This document shows positions 52,460-61,490 of a DNA stretch of 64,000 nt, piece after piece (position 1 is the first letter of the stretch; each line of letters starts with the position of its first letter). Position numbers and translations under genes: made by a program. The notes beneath the pieces were generated by a model. That model did not search any database, was not told where the DNA came from, and was given only the letters and a program-made list of their open reading frames with translations. This stretch comes from Alphaproteobacteria bacterium (GTDB lineage Bacteria; Pseudomonadota; Alphaproteobacteria; Rhodospirillales; Rhodospirillaceae), in assembly GCA_012103295.1 (NCBI GenBank), contig WLXB01000004.1, positions 1 to 64,000 on the forward strand, read 5' to 3'.

Positions 52460-53514
52460 GCGCAGTTGAAGACAATTTGATCACACCCGACAGGACGATC
52501 TTGGAAACGCTTAAGATCATCGACACACATGGCGTGCCGTTTGGTCTGGTGCACGAAGACGGGATTTTGCAAGGTACGGTAACTGATGGTGATATACGGC
52601 GGGGAATCCTCGCCGGAATCCCGCTATCAGACCCGGTTGCCAAAGTCATGAACACAGCCCCGATTGCGGCTGCTGGCGATATCTCAGATAGCGAAGCTGC
52701 CCGGCTGATGCGACGCTCAGGCATCGGTCATTTGCCTTTGGTCGATAATGCCGGACGCATTGTCGACCTCAAGGTGCTTAAACACCTGGACCCAAAACCT
52801 GAGAATGGAAACCCCGTGGTTCTTATGGTGGGCGGCCAGGGTACACGGCTTCAACCTCTGACAAACGATGTTCCCAAGCCCATGCTTGAAATTGGCGGCC
52901 GGCCAATTTTGGAAACCATAGTTGAGCGATTTGTCTCCCAAGGGTTTAACGAGATTTATTTGTCGGTGAATTATAAAGCCGAGATGATCGAAAACTATTT
53001 TGGCGATGGACACGCTTTTGGCGCGAACATTTCCTATTTGCGCGAAGACCAAGCTTTGGGAACGGGGGGTGCGTTGTCACTCTTGCCTCAGCGTCCTTTG
53101 TCACCCCTGATTGTCATGAACGGGGATGTATTGACCAAAGTGAATTTCAGTCACTTGATAAAATTTCATCAGAACCACGGTGCGTCAGCCACAATGGGTG
53201 TAAGCGAGTATCGCTTCACCGTGCCCTTTGGCGTTGTCGAAACCGCCGCCGAATCTCTGAAGTCGATCGCCGAAAAGCCTCAGCACACCTTTTTTGTTAA
53301 TGCTGGCATATACGTCATCGATCCAAATGTCCTTGATCTCATCCCATCGGACTCAGCGTTGGATATGCCTGACCTGTTCCAGCACTTGCTCGACCAGGGC
53401 GCTACTCCCACGGTGTTTCCGTTAAGAGAGTACTGGATGGATGTCGGTCAATCTCATGATCTGGTGCAGGCGAACAGAGATTATGGTGAAGTGTTTACTA
53501 AGAGCGACGACTGA
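52456..53514 (+). CDS. CBS-domain sugar nucleotidyltransferase (PtmE-like)
   Basis: A 352-residue protein. Residues ~1-115 are a CBS-domain pair (TDGDIRRGILAGIPLSDPVA near residue 42); residues ~118-352 are an NTP_transferase with VLMVGGQGTRLQPLTNDVPK (pyrophosphorylase G-G-x-G-T-R-L loop) and LPQRPLSPLIVMNGDVLTKV. This fusion is the layout of Campylobacter PtmE, a glucosamine-1-phosphate guanylyltransferase giving GDP-GlcN at the start of the GDP-based legionaminic acid route. The CBS pair may bind adenosyl ligands for feedback control. It is coupled to the acetyltransferase upstream by ATGA. Confidence 0.87.
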   Translation: MSAVEDNLITPDRTILETLKIIDTHGVPFGLVHEDGILQGTVTDGDIRRGILAGIPLSDPVAKVMNTAPIAAAGDISDSEAARLMRRSGIGHLPLVDNAGRIVDLKVLKHLDPKPENGNPVVLMVGGQGTRLQPLTNDVPKPMLEIGGRPILETIVERFVSQGFNEIYLSVNYKAEMIENYFGDGHAFGANISYLREDQALGTGGALSLLPQRPLSPLIVMNGDVLTKVNFSHLIKFHQNHGASATMGVSEYRFTVPFGVVETAAESLKSIAEKPQHTFFVNAGIYVIDPNVLDLIPSDSALDMPDLFQHLLDQGATPTVFPLREYWMDVGQSHDLVQANRDYGEVFTKSDD

Positions 53515-53546
53515 AACCATGCACGTAAAAACAGGGAGTTCTCGTG

Positions 53547-54254
53547 ATGCGATCCGTCCCCGAGCTATTTGATCTCGCTGGCCGATCAGCCCTGGTGACA
53601 GGCGGGGCTGGTCACCTTGGTCGAGCCATTGGCAACGCGCTGGCTGAATGTGGTGCGCGGGTGGCTCTCCTTGATCGTCACGACCCCAGTGCCGCGGCGT
53701 CTAAATTGCCTGCAGCCGAAGGTGTTGAGCACGCAGCGCTGACCGTAGACCTTGCGATCGAAGATCAGGTTCGGGCTGCCCCGGTCGAACAACAAAACCT
53801 GAGCAAGTGGCGCGACGCCTTAGAGGTCAATTTGACCGCTCCCTTTGCACTGACCCAAGCCGCTCTGTCGCACCTTCGAGAGTCAGGGCAGGGGTCTGTT
53901 ATTCATATTGGGTCTATCTACGGGATGTTGGGGCCAGATTGGTCGCTCTACGATGCAGAGGACGTGCCTGGCACGCCAGCGGCCTATGCCGCCTCCAAGG
54001 GGGGCTTGATGCAGATGACACGGTGGTTGGCGACATCTCTTGCGCCAGACGTCAGGGTCAACGCCATCGTGCCCGGCGGGGTCCAGCGAGACACTGCGCC
54101 TCGGTTTAAGGCAGCCTACGAAAAGCGTACGCCGCTTGGGCGGATGGCGTCAGAAGAAGACGTCAAAGGGGCCGCTGCCTTTCTGGCATCTGACGCCGCA
54201 AGCTATGTCACCGGTCAATGTCTTATGGTTGATGGGGGGTGGTCGGCATGGTGA
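53547..54254 (+). CDS. PtmA-like SDR oxidoreductase, shortened
   Basis: A 235-residue short-chain dehydrogenase. The cofactor motif VTGGAGHLGRAIGNAL lies near residue 17, the catalytic Ser in IHIGSIYG near residue 126 and the pair YAASK near residue 150. The NNAG motif and about 25-30 residues normally between the AIEDQV helix and the ALEVNLT helix are missing, without any frameshift: VDLAIEDQVRAAPVEQQNLS runs straight on to KWRDALEVNLT. The Asn of VNLT, part of the catalytic tetrad, is present. The start could also be GTG 53544; GGGAG precedes both. The role in the locus follows Campylobacter PtmA and is inferred. Confidence 0.82.
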   Translation: MRSVPELFDLAGRSALVTGGAGHLGRAIGNALAECGARVALLDRHDPSAAASKLPAAEGVEHAALTVDLAIEDQVRAAPVEQQNLSKWRDALEVNLTAPFALTQAALSHLRESGQGSVIHIGSIYGMLGPDWSLYDAEDVPGTPAAYAASKGGLMQMTRWLATSLAPDVRVNAIVPGGVQRDTAPRFKAAYEKRTPLGRMASEEDVKGAAAFLASDAASYVTGQCLMVDGGWSAW

Positions 54255-54311
54255 ATCTGGCCTGAATCAGGTAGTATTCAAGGCTGAATTGTTCGGAATC
54301 AGCTCGCTGCC

Positions 54312-56252
54312 GTGAAATCTATCAGTAATATCTTCACCCAACCGCGTAACCTGCTCGTATTGCTACATGATACGGCGATGGCGTTTCTTGCGGTCGGCGT
54401 CGCATTTTTCCTTCGCCTCGGCGTTCAGGTTTTCGATCAACTTGAGATCATAGTTCAGCTTGCAGCTGTATATGCTTGTCTTGCCTTCATAATTTATTTG
54501 TTTACTGGTTTGTACCGTCACCTATGGGCTTATGTTTCGTTTGTCGATGCGGTCAACATCGTTCGTTCCGCGACAGGTGTTGCATTGGCGTTCATTCCGC
54601 TGATGTTTTTGTTCACCCGTCTTGAAGATGTACCCCGTTCGGTTCCCTTCATTGGTTGGTTTGTTCTAGTTGTCTTTCTTGCGACACCGCGATTGAGCTT
54701 CCGTCTTATCAAGGATCGCCGGCTTGGGTTCCTGGCCAGTGAAGAAGCGGCGCGTATTCCTGTGTTGATGGTCGGTGCCGGTGACGAGGCCGCTCATTTT
54801 ATTCGAGCCACCCAATTAAACACCCACAGCCGGTATAGAGTCGTGGGTTTGGTTACGGCAACGCCGGGTCGGGTTGGTCAAGTTATGAATGGGGTCGAAG
54901 TGCTCGGCCTTGAGCGGGACATTAAATCAATTATCGCCACCCTGACTGCGCGCAACCTAGCCCCTGGGCGACTTATTCTCACACGCCCGGAAAACGCCCG
55001 TGAAACGCTCAGGGATCTATTGCGTGTTGCGCAAGACACAGGCGCGGAACTCACAAAACTCCCGCCGGTGGCTGACCTGCGCGCGTACGATGAGCCTGAT
55101 TTCGCGCCTCGACCTATCGCGCTTGAAGATCTTCTCGGCCGGCCTGCCCGGAGTTTGGATCGCGCGGCCATGGACGCCCTCATCCGGGGCAAACGTGTCC
55201 TGGTGACGGGCGCCGGAGGGTCAATCGGGTCCGAACTGGTGCGGCAAATAGCCGCCGCTGATCCCGCTCATATCTCGATGCTCGATCACGGTGAGTTCAA
55301 TTTGTATTCCATCGAACAGGAGATGCAGCAGGATTGGCCGGGCCTGGATGTGAAACCGATCATTGCCGATGTGCGTGATCACGGACGGATCACGGCAACC
55401 TTTGAATCGGTTAAGCCGGACATCGTGTTCCATGCGGCGGCGCTAAAGCATGTCCCAATGGTCGAGTACAATCCGCTTGAAGGCTTGGCAACGAATGCGC
55501 TTGGCACCCGGGAGATTGCGGATGCCTGTCTGGCCCACAATGTGCCTGAAATGGTGCTGATATCGACCGATAAAGCTGTTAACCCGGCCAACGTTATGGG
55601 GGCCGGCAAGCGCCTCGCGGAGATTTATTGTCAGGCTGCAGATGTTGCCAGCATCGGCACGCGGTTTATCACGGTCAGGTTTGGTAACGTTCTTGGGTCG
55701 ACGGGTTCGGTCGTGCCGTTGTTTCAAAAACAATTGGCAGCAGGGGGCCCGCTGACTGTCACCCATCCAGAAATTGAACGGTATTTTATGACCGTTGGCG
55801 AAGCCGTTGAACTGGTTCTCCAGGCAGCGGCGCTCGGCCCTGGGCGTAATGACAGAGGGGCCATTTACGTTCTTGATATGGGGGGCCCGGTAAAGATCAT
55901 TGATCTTGCTCGGCAGATTATTCATCTGGCTGGCAAAGTGCCCGACGAAGATATCAAAATTAAAATCATCGGATTGCGTCCCGGTGACAAACTCACGGAA
56001 GAGCTGTTCCATGGCCAGGAACCACCGGTGGGAACGGATATGGATGGCATACTCATCGCGCGCCCCCGGGTTAGCGCTTTTGAGACCGTCGCTGCGCGTC
56101 TAGACCACCTCAAGGACGCCTGCGCCCAGCAGCAAGAATCTGCTGCGCTAGAAGTGCTGACAGATCTGGTGCCTGAACTTTCACGCCCTGAATTGGCCCA
56201 GACAAGCACTACCGACCACGCGGGGTCACCCCATCTAAAGATCGTCAAATAA
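54312..56252 (+). CDS. Membrane-bound NDP-sugar 4,6-dehydratase (WbpM/PglF/CapD family)
   Basis: A 646-residue protein. About four membrane helices at residues 12-125; a non-catalytic Rossmann-like domain follows (VLMVGAGDEAAHFIRATQLN near residue 153). The catalytic SDR begins with VLVTGAGGSIGSELVRQIAA near residue 297. The catalytic region reads ISTDKAVNPANVMGAGKRLA, with Met in place of Tyr in the YxxxK pair, the hallmark of large inverting 4,6-dehydratases such as FlaA1/WbpM. It forms the 4-keto-6-deoxy sugar leading to bacillosamine-type or legionaminic precursors. The start is GTG. Confidence 0.93.
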   Translation: MKSISNIFTQPRNLLVLLHDTAMAFLAVGVAFFLRLGVQVFDQLEIIVQLAAVYACLAFIIYLFTGLYRHLWAYVSFVDAVNIVRSATGVALAFIPLMFLFTRLEDVPRSVPFIGWFVLVVFLATPRLSFRLIKDRRLGFLASEEAARIPVLMVGAGDEAAHFIRATQLNTHSRYRVVGLVTATPGRVGQVMNGVEVLGLERDIKSIIATLTARNLAPGRLILTRPENARETLRDLLRVAQDTGAELTKLPPVADLRAYDEPDFAPRPIALEDLLGRPARSLDRAAMDALIRGKRVLVTGAGGSIGSELVRQIAAADPAHISMLDHGEFNLYSIEQEMQQDWPGLDVKPIIADVRDHGRITATFESVKPDIVFHAAALKHVPMVEYNPLEGLATNALGTREIADACLAHNVPEMVLISTDKAVNPANVMGAGKRLAEIYCQAADVASIGTRFITVRFGNVLGSTGSVVPLFQKQLAAGGPLTVTHPEIERYFMTVGEAVELVLQAAALGPGRNDRGAIYVLDMGGPVKIIDLARQIIHLAGKVPDEDIKIKIIGLRPGDKLTEELFHGQEPPVGTDMDGILIARPRVSAFETVAARLDHLKDACAQQQESAALEVLTDLVPELSRPELAQTSTTDHAGSPHLKIVK

Positions 56253-56348
56253 TTCCGCACTGGGCGGCGCCTAAGACGTTTTCCCCTGGCATGAGCCATG
56301 CTAAACCCCGGCTCTCGCATTTAATCGACTGATCATTTTGAGGTGACC

Positions 56349-57926
56349 ATGCCCGCTTCCGCCGTGCGCCGTGCGCTGTTGTCTGTTTCCGATAAAACCG
56401 GCCTCGTCGAGTTCGCCACGTTCCTAAACGGCAAGGGCGTTGAATTGGTTTCCACTGGTGGCACCGCCAAAGCGATTGCCGGCGCCGGCCTCCCGGTACG
56501 AGAAGTCTCCGATCTCACTGGCTTTCCCGAAATGCTTGATGGGCGCGTTAAGACTCTGCATCCCAATGTCCATGGCGGACTGCTCGGGGTGCGTGGCAAT
56601 GCAGACCATGAAGCGACGATGGCGGAACACGGCATCGCGCCGATCGATTTGGTTGTGGTTAATTTGTACCCTTTTGAAAACACCGTTGCTGCCGGCGCGG
56701 ATTTTGAGACCTGTATCGAGAACATCGACATTGGCGGCCCGGCCATGATCCGGTCCGCGGCTAAAAATCATGCGGGAGTGGCCGTTATTGTTGACCCGCA
56801 AGATTATGCGGAAGTTCAATCCAATATGGATACCCATGCCGGCGCAGTTTCAGACGACCTTCGCACTATTCTTGCGGCGCGCGCCTTTTCACGGACCGCA
56901 GCCTATGACAGTGCCATCTCAACCTGGTTCGCTGATCAATTGGGCGATGCCTTTCCGCGTTGGCTATCAGTGGCCGGGACTAAGAAGCAAGACCTCCGAT
57001 ACGGTGAAAACCCTCATCAGCAGGCGGCTCTGTATCTTTCTGGCGAGCCGCGCCCCGGAATTGCGACAGCAGAGAAAATCCAAGGCAAAGAACTGAGCTA
57101 CAACAATATCAACGACACCGACGCTGCTTTCGAACTTGTTGCAGAATTTGATCGCCCAGCTGTGGCGATCATCAAGCATGCTAATCCGTGTGGCGTTGCA
57201 GTCGCCGCTGATTGCTTGTCCGCATATACCAAAGCCCTCGCCTGTGACCCGGTTTCGGCCTTTGGCGGTATTGTTGCCCTCAACCGGCCGCTTGATGGGG
57301 CTATGGCCGCAGAAATTACGAAACTGTTTACTGAGGTTGTCATTGCTCCTGACGCCAATGATGAAGCGCGTGCGACGTTCGCCAAAAAGAAAAACCTCCG
57401 CCTTCTTCTGACTGGTGAAATGCCCGATGTGTCAGAGACTGCGCGTATGGTTAAGCCGGTAGCGGGTGGGTTGTTGGCTCAATCCAAAGACACCGGACAC
57501 ATCACCGCTGGTGATCTAAAAACCGTGACCAAAGTTACGCCGACCGATGATCAAACGGCGGATATGTTGTTCGCGTTCACCATTGCCAAACACGTGAAAT
57601 CAAACACCATTGTCTATGCCAAAGATGGAGCCACGGTTGGCATCGGTGCTGGCCAAATGAGCCGTGTCGATTCCGCTCGGATTGCTGCGGCTAAGGCGAT
57701 GGACGCGGCTAAGGAAGCGGGCCTTGATACGCCGGCAACGGTTGGGTCGGTCGTTGCGTCCGATGCCTTCTTCCCCTTCACCGATGGGCTTTTGGCTGCG
57801 GTCGAAGCCGGGGCAACGGCGGTTATTCAGCCGGGAGGATCGATCCGCGATGACGAAGTGATCGCCGCCGCCGACGAAAAAGGCTTGGCGATGGTGTTCA
57901 CAGGCATGCGCCATTTCCGTCATTAA
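56349..57926 (+). CDS. purH: Bifunctional AICAR transformylase/IMP cyclohydrolase
   Basis: A 525-residue enzyme for the last two steps of IMP synthesis. The N-terminal MGS-like IMP cyclohydrolase domain runs from [17 protein letters not shown], through [21 protein letters not shown] sequence, to [17 protein letters not shown] near residue 121. The C-terminal transformylase has the catalytic Lys-His in [12 protein letters not shown] near residue 274 and [14 protein letters not shown] near residue 492. The ATG at 56349 follows GAGG; an in-frame GTG 6 bases earlier overlaps that site. It is a housekeeping gene separating the nonulosonate locus from the next leftward group. Confidence 0.97.
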   Translation: MPASAVRRALLSVSDKTGLVEFATFLNGKGVELVSTGGTAKAIAGAGLPVREVSDLTGFPEMLDGRVKTLHPNVHGGLLGVRGNADHEATMAEHGIAPIDLVVVNLYPFENTVAAGADFETCIENIDIGGPAMIRSAAKNHAGVAVIVDPQDYAEVQSNMDTHAGAVSDDLRTILAARAFSRTAAYDSAISTWFADQLGDAFPRWLSVAGTKKQDLRYGENPHQQAALYLSGEPRPGIATAEKIQGKELSYNNINDTDAAFELVAEFDRPAVAIIKHANPCGVAVAADCLSAYTKALACDPVSAFGGIVALNRPLDGAMAAEITKLFTEVVIAPDANDEARATFAKKKNLRLLLTGEMPDVSETARMVKPVAGGLLAQSKDTGHITAGDLKTVTKVTPTDDQTADMLFAFTIAKHVKSNTIVYAKDGATVGIGAGQMSRVDSARIAAAKAMDAAKEAGLDTPATVGSVVASDAFFPFTDGLLAAVEAGATAVIQPGGSIRDDEVIAAADEKGLAMVFTGMRHFRH

Positions 57927-57952
57927 TCGCAGCGCGCGCTACGAGACTAAGA

Positions 57953-59230
57953 TCAGCGGCCAGGCTCTTTGACGGTCTGAAGAAGTAGAAGCCCGGCAAT
58001 CAGGAAAACAAGAATTGTAGCCATGCCGATGCGCTGGCTGCCCGCTAGTATGGTCACGGCACCGACGGCAAATGGCCCGACGAAGCTGGTCACCTTTCCT
58101 GACACCGCGAACAGGCCAAACATTTCTCCGCGAATCTCTGGGGGCGCAAGGCGCGCCATAAAGGTTCGACTTGCTGCCTGCACTGGTCCGAAGAAGGTGC
58201 TCATAATCAATGCTGTCACCCAGAACTGAGGTACGGTTTGGGCGATTAGTACGCCGACGGCGGAAACTGTTAACGCGACTAGGCTGACAGTTAGAGTCCG
58301 CTTCGATCCAAAGCGATCGTCAACCCATCCGAAGACGGCCGCACCTAGTCCGGCCGTTACGTTCAACGCGATGCCAAAAACAATGATGTCTTCTAAGGTC
58401 ATACCGAATGTACCAGCCGCGTAGATACCACCAAAGGCGAACATAGTATTGACGCCATCGATGTAGATCATGCGGGCGATGAGAAACCGGAAGCTGTTGG
58501 CGTGCTGCCGGGCATTGCGGAGAGTCCCGATGAGAGTCGATAAGCCTTGTTGAATCGCGGCGCTTAACGCCAATCCCGTGCGTGGATTATCTGGCGTAAA
58601 CGCGAACAGTGGCCAAGTGAACAAGGCGATCCAGCCGGCAGTCACCAGCATGGTTGCGCGCACGTGTTCGGCGTTACCTTTATCAAAACCAAAAGGTGAG
58701 GGGTCCGCTTGAACAAATCCCACGAGTGCAACGACAAGACAGATTAAACCGCCGGCATATCCGAGCCCCCAGGCTAGGCCAGACACCCGGCCAAGGCGCG
58801 TTGGTGTGGTCAAGTCGGGCAGCATGGTGTTGTAAAAAACCAAGCCCACTTCAAAGCCAACAGTCCCGAACACCGCGACGGTCAAGGCCAGTGGAATTGA
58901 GTTTGGGCCCGGTGCCGCGAACCAAAGCGCGGCGGTCGCGACGATGCAAAGCAGAGTAAAAAACGCCAGCCAAGGCTTTCGTCGCCCCGTGTGATCTGCA
59001 ATCGCGCCAGCGACCGGGCTGGTGAGGGCGATAATAAGCCCTGCGATTCCTGTCGCTGTTCCCCACAGTGCTGTGCCCGTTTCTGCATCCGGTGCAATCG
59101 CCTGAGTAAAGTACGCGGAGAATACGAAGGTTGAGACGACGGTGGTGAAACCAGAGTTGCCAAAATCGAACAATGCCCATGACCAAAGAGCCTTACGGTC
59201 GGCCGGCTGGGCTGGGGTCCGGGTGTTCAT
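57953..59230 (-). CDS. UMF1-family MFS transporter
   Basis: A 425-residue membrane protein with about 12 helices. ALWSWALFDFGNSGFTTVVS near residue 14 is the UMF1/Atg22-like signature, and ADHTGRRKPWLAF near residue 80 is the MFS loop 2-3 motif. It probably effluxes or imports small solutes such as amino acids; the substrate is unknown. The ATG overlaps the stop of the Gfo/Idh oxidoreductase by 4 bases, so it is the third gene of a leftward operon (aminotransferase, oxidoreductase, transporter). It converges on purH. Confidence 0.87.
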   Translation of the reverse strand: MNTRTPAQPADRKALWSWALFDFGNSGFTTVVSTFVFSAYFTQAIAPDAETGTALWGTATGIAGLIIALTSPVAGAIADHTGRRKPWLAFFTLLCIVATAALWFAAPGPNSIPLALTVAVFGTVGFEVGLVFYNTMLPDLTTPTRLGRVSGLAWGLGYAGGLICLVVALVGFVQADPSPFGFDKGNAEHVRATMLVTAGWIALFTWPLFAFTPDNPRTGLALSAAIQQGLSTLIGTLRNARQHANSFRFLIARMIYIDGVNTMFAFGGIYAAGTFGMTLEDIIVFGIALNVTAGLGAAVFGWVDDRFGSKRTLTVSLVALTVSAVGVLIAQTVPQFWVTALIMSTFFGPVQAASRTFMARLAPPEIRGEMFGLFAVSGKVTSFVGPFAVGAVTILAGSQRIGMATILVFLIAGLLLLQTVKEPGR

Positions 59231-60150
59231 AGAAGTCCGGCGCCGGCGCGGACGCGGTTGGCCAATTGGAGCGCGACAAGGCCGTCTTGACCAGTTGCCA
59301 CATCTGACTCGGCGCCGCCTACTGCCGCAATAAAAGAGGCTAACTGAGTACGCAATGGATCTATTGCGTCGACAACCAATGCCTTGGGTATCCCGTCGAC
59401 TGTGTGGGTGACTGTCTTTGCAGTGAAGTCGAGATCAAAAGTTGAGCTTGTGGTTTCTATGGATAAACCGCGGTCTTGTGTTTCAGCAACTCGGCTAACA
59501 TCAAAGGATGCAGAGACACCAGTGTCCAACGTCAATGTCGAGGTTGCACGATGTTCGGTACTGCCGGGTGTGCATTCAATAGCGGTAACGGCACCTACCC
59601 TTATCGTGTTGAGCAAGTCGAGATCATGAATCATGAGATCAAGCACTGCGTCGACGTCATAGCTTCGATCACTGGCCAAATTGAGCCGCCGCGCTGAAAT
59701 CGATTTAATTCTGCTACCGTTCTCTAGGTCATCCTTCAGTATAGATTTCAATAGTGTGATCGCTGGATTAAAGCGTTCGACGTGGCCGATTCTGAGGCAC
59801 GCGTCGCAATCTGCCGCCGCGTCTATCATCGCAATTGCATCATCTTTGGTTGCTGATATCGGTTTTTCGACCAGACAAGAAACACCAGATCGGAGCAGCG
59901 GCACGGCCATCGTCGCGTGGTATTGAGTGGGTACGGCGATAACGGCGACGTCTACTAGACCAACCAAGCCTTCGAGGTTTGTGATGGCCTGGCTGCCGGT
60001 TTCCTTTGCGACCTGTTCAGTCGTATCTGCTCTTTCATCAAAAACGGCGACAAGATTCAGGTTCGACGCGTCGCTACAGGCCCGCACGTGGTGCATGCCC
60101 ATACGGCCGAGTCCGATAACAGCCGCACGCATTACTGATGGGTTTGCCAT
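59227..60150 (-). CDS. Gfo/Idh/MocA oxidoreductase, sugar-nucleotide 3-dehydrogenase-like
   Basis: A 307-residue NAD(P)-dependent protein: AAVIGLGRMGMHHVRACSDA near residue 8 (Rossmann), CLVEKPISATKDDAIAMIDA near residue 93 (E-K-P motif with catalytic Lys) and GHVERFNPAI near residue 125. The His-containing LMIHDLDLLNTI near residue 170 is the usual catalytic region. It is 13 bases downstream of a WbpE/GnnB-like aminotransferase. Such pairs make a 3-amino sugar: WbpB-WbpE for O-antigen, or GnnA-GnnB for lipid A. The neighbouring MsbA-like flippase favours the lipid A reading. The frame opens far upstream inside the aminotransferase; ATG 60150 precedes the Rossmann motif. Confidence 0.87.
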   Translation of the reverse strand: MANPSVMRAAVIGLGRMGMHHVRACSDASNLNLVAVFDERADTTEQVAKETGSQAITNLEGLVGLVDVAVIAVPTQYHATMAVPLLRSGVSCLVEKPISATKDDAIAMIDAAADCDACLRIGHVERFNPAITLLKSILKDDLENGSRIKSISARRLNLASDRSYDVDAVLDLMIHDLDLLNTIRVGAVTAIECTPGSTEHRATSTLTLDTGVSASFDVSRVAETQDRGLSIETTSSTFDLDFTAKTVTHTVDGIPKALVVDAIDPLRTQLASFIAAVGGAESDVATGQDGLVALQLANRVRAGAGLL

Positions 60151-60163
60151 TATTGCTGAGTTC

Positions 60164-61303
60164 TTACGAAGCAAGAGCCGTCCGCACGGCAGCAATAATG
60201 CGCGCCTGAGCGTCAGCCTCCAGATAAGGATGCATTGGCAGGCTGACGACCTGATTTGCCAATCGTTCTGTAACGGGTAAACCGTTGCCCGCAACGGGGT
60301 AGTTTCGATAGGGGCCCTGGATGTGCAAGGGCAGAGGATAGAACAAGGCTGTTGGAATGCTATCTGCAGCAAGAGTTTCAACGATGGTGTTGCGTTGCTC
60401 AGAAACCAATGTGTACTGAGCCCAAACCGAAGTCACATCGTCAATGAGCTGGGGAGTCTGCACAACATCGGACAAGCCTTCGCTATATCGTTGCGCAATG
60501 ACATTTCTCTTCTCACATTCATCGTCGAAGATTTTGAGTTTCTCGAGAAGAATGGCCGCTTGGATCGAATCAAACCGGGCGGTGAGACCCAGGCATTTCG
60601 CTTCAGCAGAGCCCCCCCCATTGCCGTGAACCCGAACACTTTTCATACGTTCGTATAGCTCTGTGTCGTCGGTTAGAATGGCACCACCGTCGCCGTAACA
60701 TGATAGAGGCTTAGAGGGATAAAAACTCGTTCCAGTCACCCGCCCCAAAGTACCGAGCGAGGACCCTTTATAGGTCGCACCAAACGCTTGTGCGGCATCG
60801 TCTAAGATCCACAAGCCATGTTCGTCGGCGATTTCGCGGATCGGATCGAAATCTGCTGGCTGTCCGAAGAGGTCGACAGTCATGAGGGCCTTCGCGGTGA
60901 CCCCGGCGCTGTCGGCGGCACGGAGTCCAGATTTTAGACTGTCCGCATCAATGTTGAAGGTCTGTGGATCAACGTCGACAAAAACGGGTGTCGCGCCGCG
61001 CAGGGCGACAACTTCTGCAGAGGATGTAAAGGTAAAGGATGGGACCAGAACCGCGTCGCCGGGCCCAATATCCGCGGCCATCAAAGGCAGAATAAGGGCG
61101 TCGGTGCCGCTGGCGCAGGTAAGGCAGTGGGCGGCACCTGTACGATCGGCCAGTTGGCGCTCTACGTCCGTGACCTCGGGGCCCATGATGAATGCGCCAT
61201 GGTCAAGAACCCGACGAATGGCCGCGTCAATTTGATCAGAAATACGGGACCGTTGCGCTTGGAGGTCGATAAACGGCAGAGGTGATGACGCAGTATCGCG
61301 CAT
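60164..61303 (-). CDS. DegT/DnrJ/EryC1 aminotransferase (WbpE/GnnB-like)
   Basis: A 379-residue PLP-dependent sugar aminotransferase. FIDLQAQRSRISDQIDAAI near residue 11 and GAFIMGPEVTDVE near residue 37 open the enzyme. CASGTDALILPLMA binds the cofactor, ILDDAAQAFGATYKG near residue 165 provides the PLP Asp, and the PLP lysine is in FYPSKPLSCYGDGGAI near residue 193. The end LPMHPYLEADAQARII is close to WbpE. It forms the 3-amino group on a 3-keto-GlcNAc nucleotide. ATG 61303 follows AGGTG; a GTG 12 bases upstream overlaps that site. It is first in a three-gene leftward operon and divergent from the msbA-like gene. Confidence 0.9.
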   Translation of the reverse strand: MRDTASSPLPFIDLQAQRSRISDQIDAAIRRVLDHGAFIMGPEVTDVERQLADRTGAAHCLTCASGTDALILPLMAADIGPGDAVLVPSFTFTSSAEVVALRGATPVFVDVDPQTFNIDADSLKSGLRAADSAGVTAKALMTVDLFGQPADFDPIREIADEHGLWILDDAAQAFGATYKGSSLGTLGRVTGTSFYPSKPLSCYGDGGAILTDDTELYERMKSVRVHGNGGGSAEAKCLGLTARFDSIQAAILLEKLKIFDDECEKRNVIAQRYSEGLSDVVQTPQLIDDVTSVWAQYTLVSEQRNTIVETLAADSIPTALFYPLPLHIQGPYRNYPVAGNGLPVTERLANQVVSLPMHPYLEADAQARIIAAVRTALAS

Positions 61304-61425
61304 AGAGCGAAACACCTAATTGAGGGCCGGAAAAGAGTGCCTGCAAGAGCAAGCCGCACGGGCGTTTAAACGGGTCGCACAACCTACAACTTACGCCCGA
61401 GTCTTGTAAATGTGGGGATGGTCGA

Positions 61426-61454
61426 TTGAAGCTCACGGCGTGCTGCTCTAGACA
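61426..61454 (+). promoter_or_regulatory. Candidate promoter of the MsbA-like gene
   Basis: TTGAAG (61426-61431) and TAGACA (61449-61454) are 17 bases apart, giving a leader of about 30 bases. The -10 match is partial. It lies in the 187-base divergent region between the aminotransferase and the ABC transporter. Confidence 0.33.
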
Positions 61455-61490
61455 AGGCCGAATCTGCACCGTTAACTGCCATCCATAATC

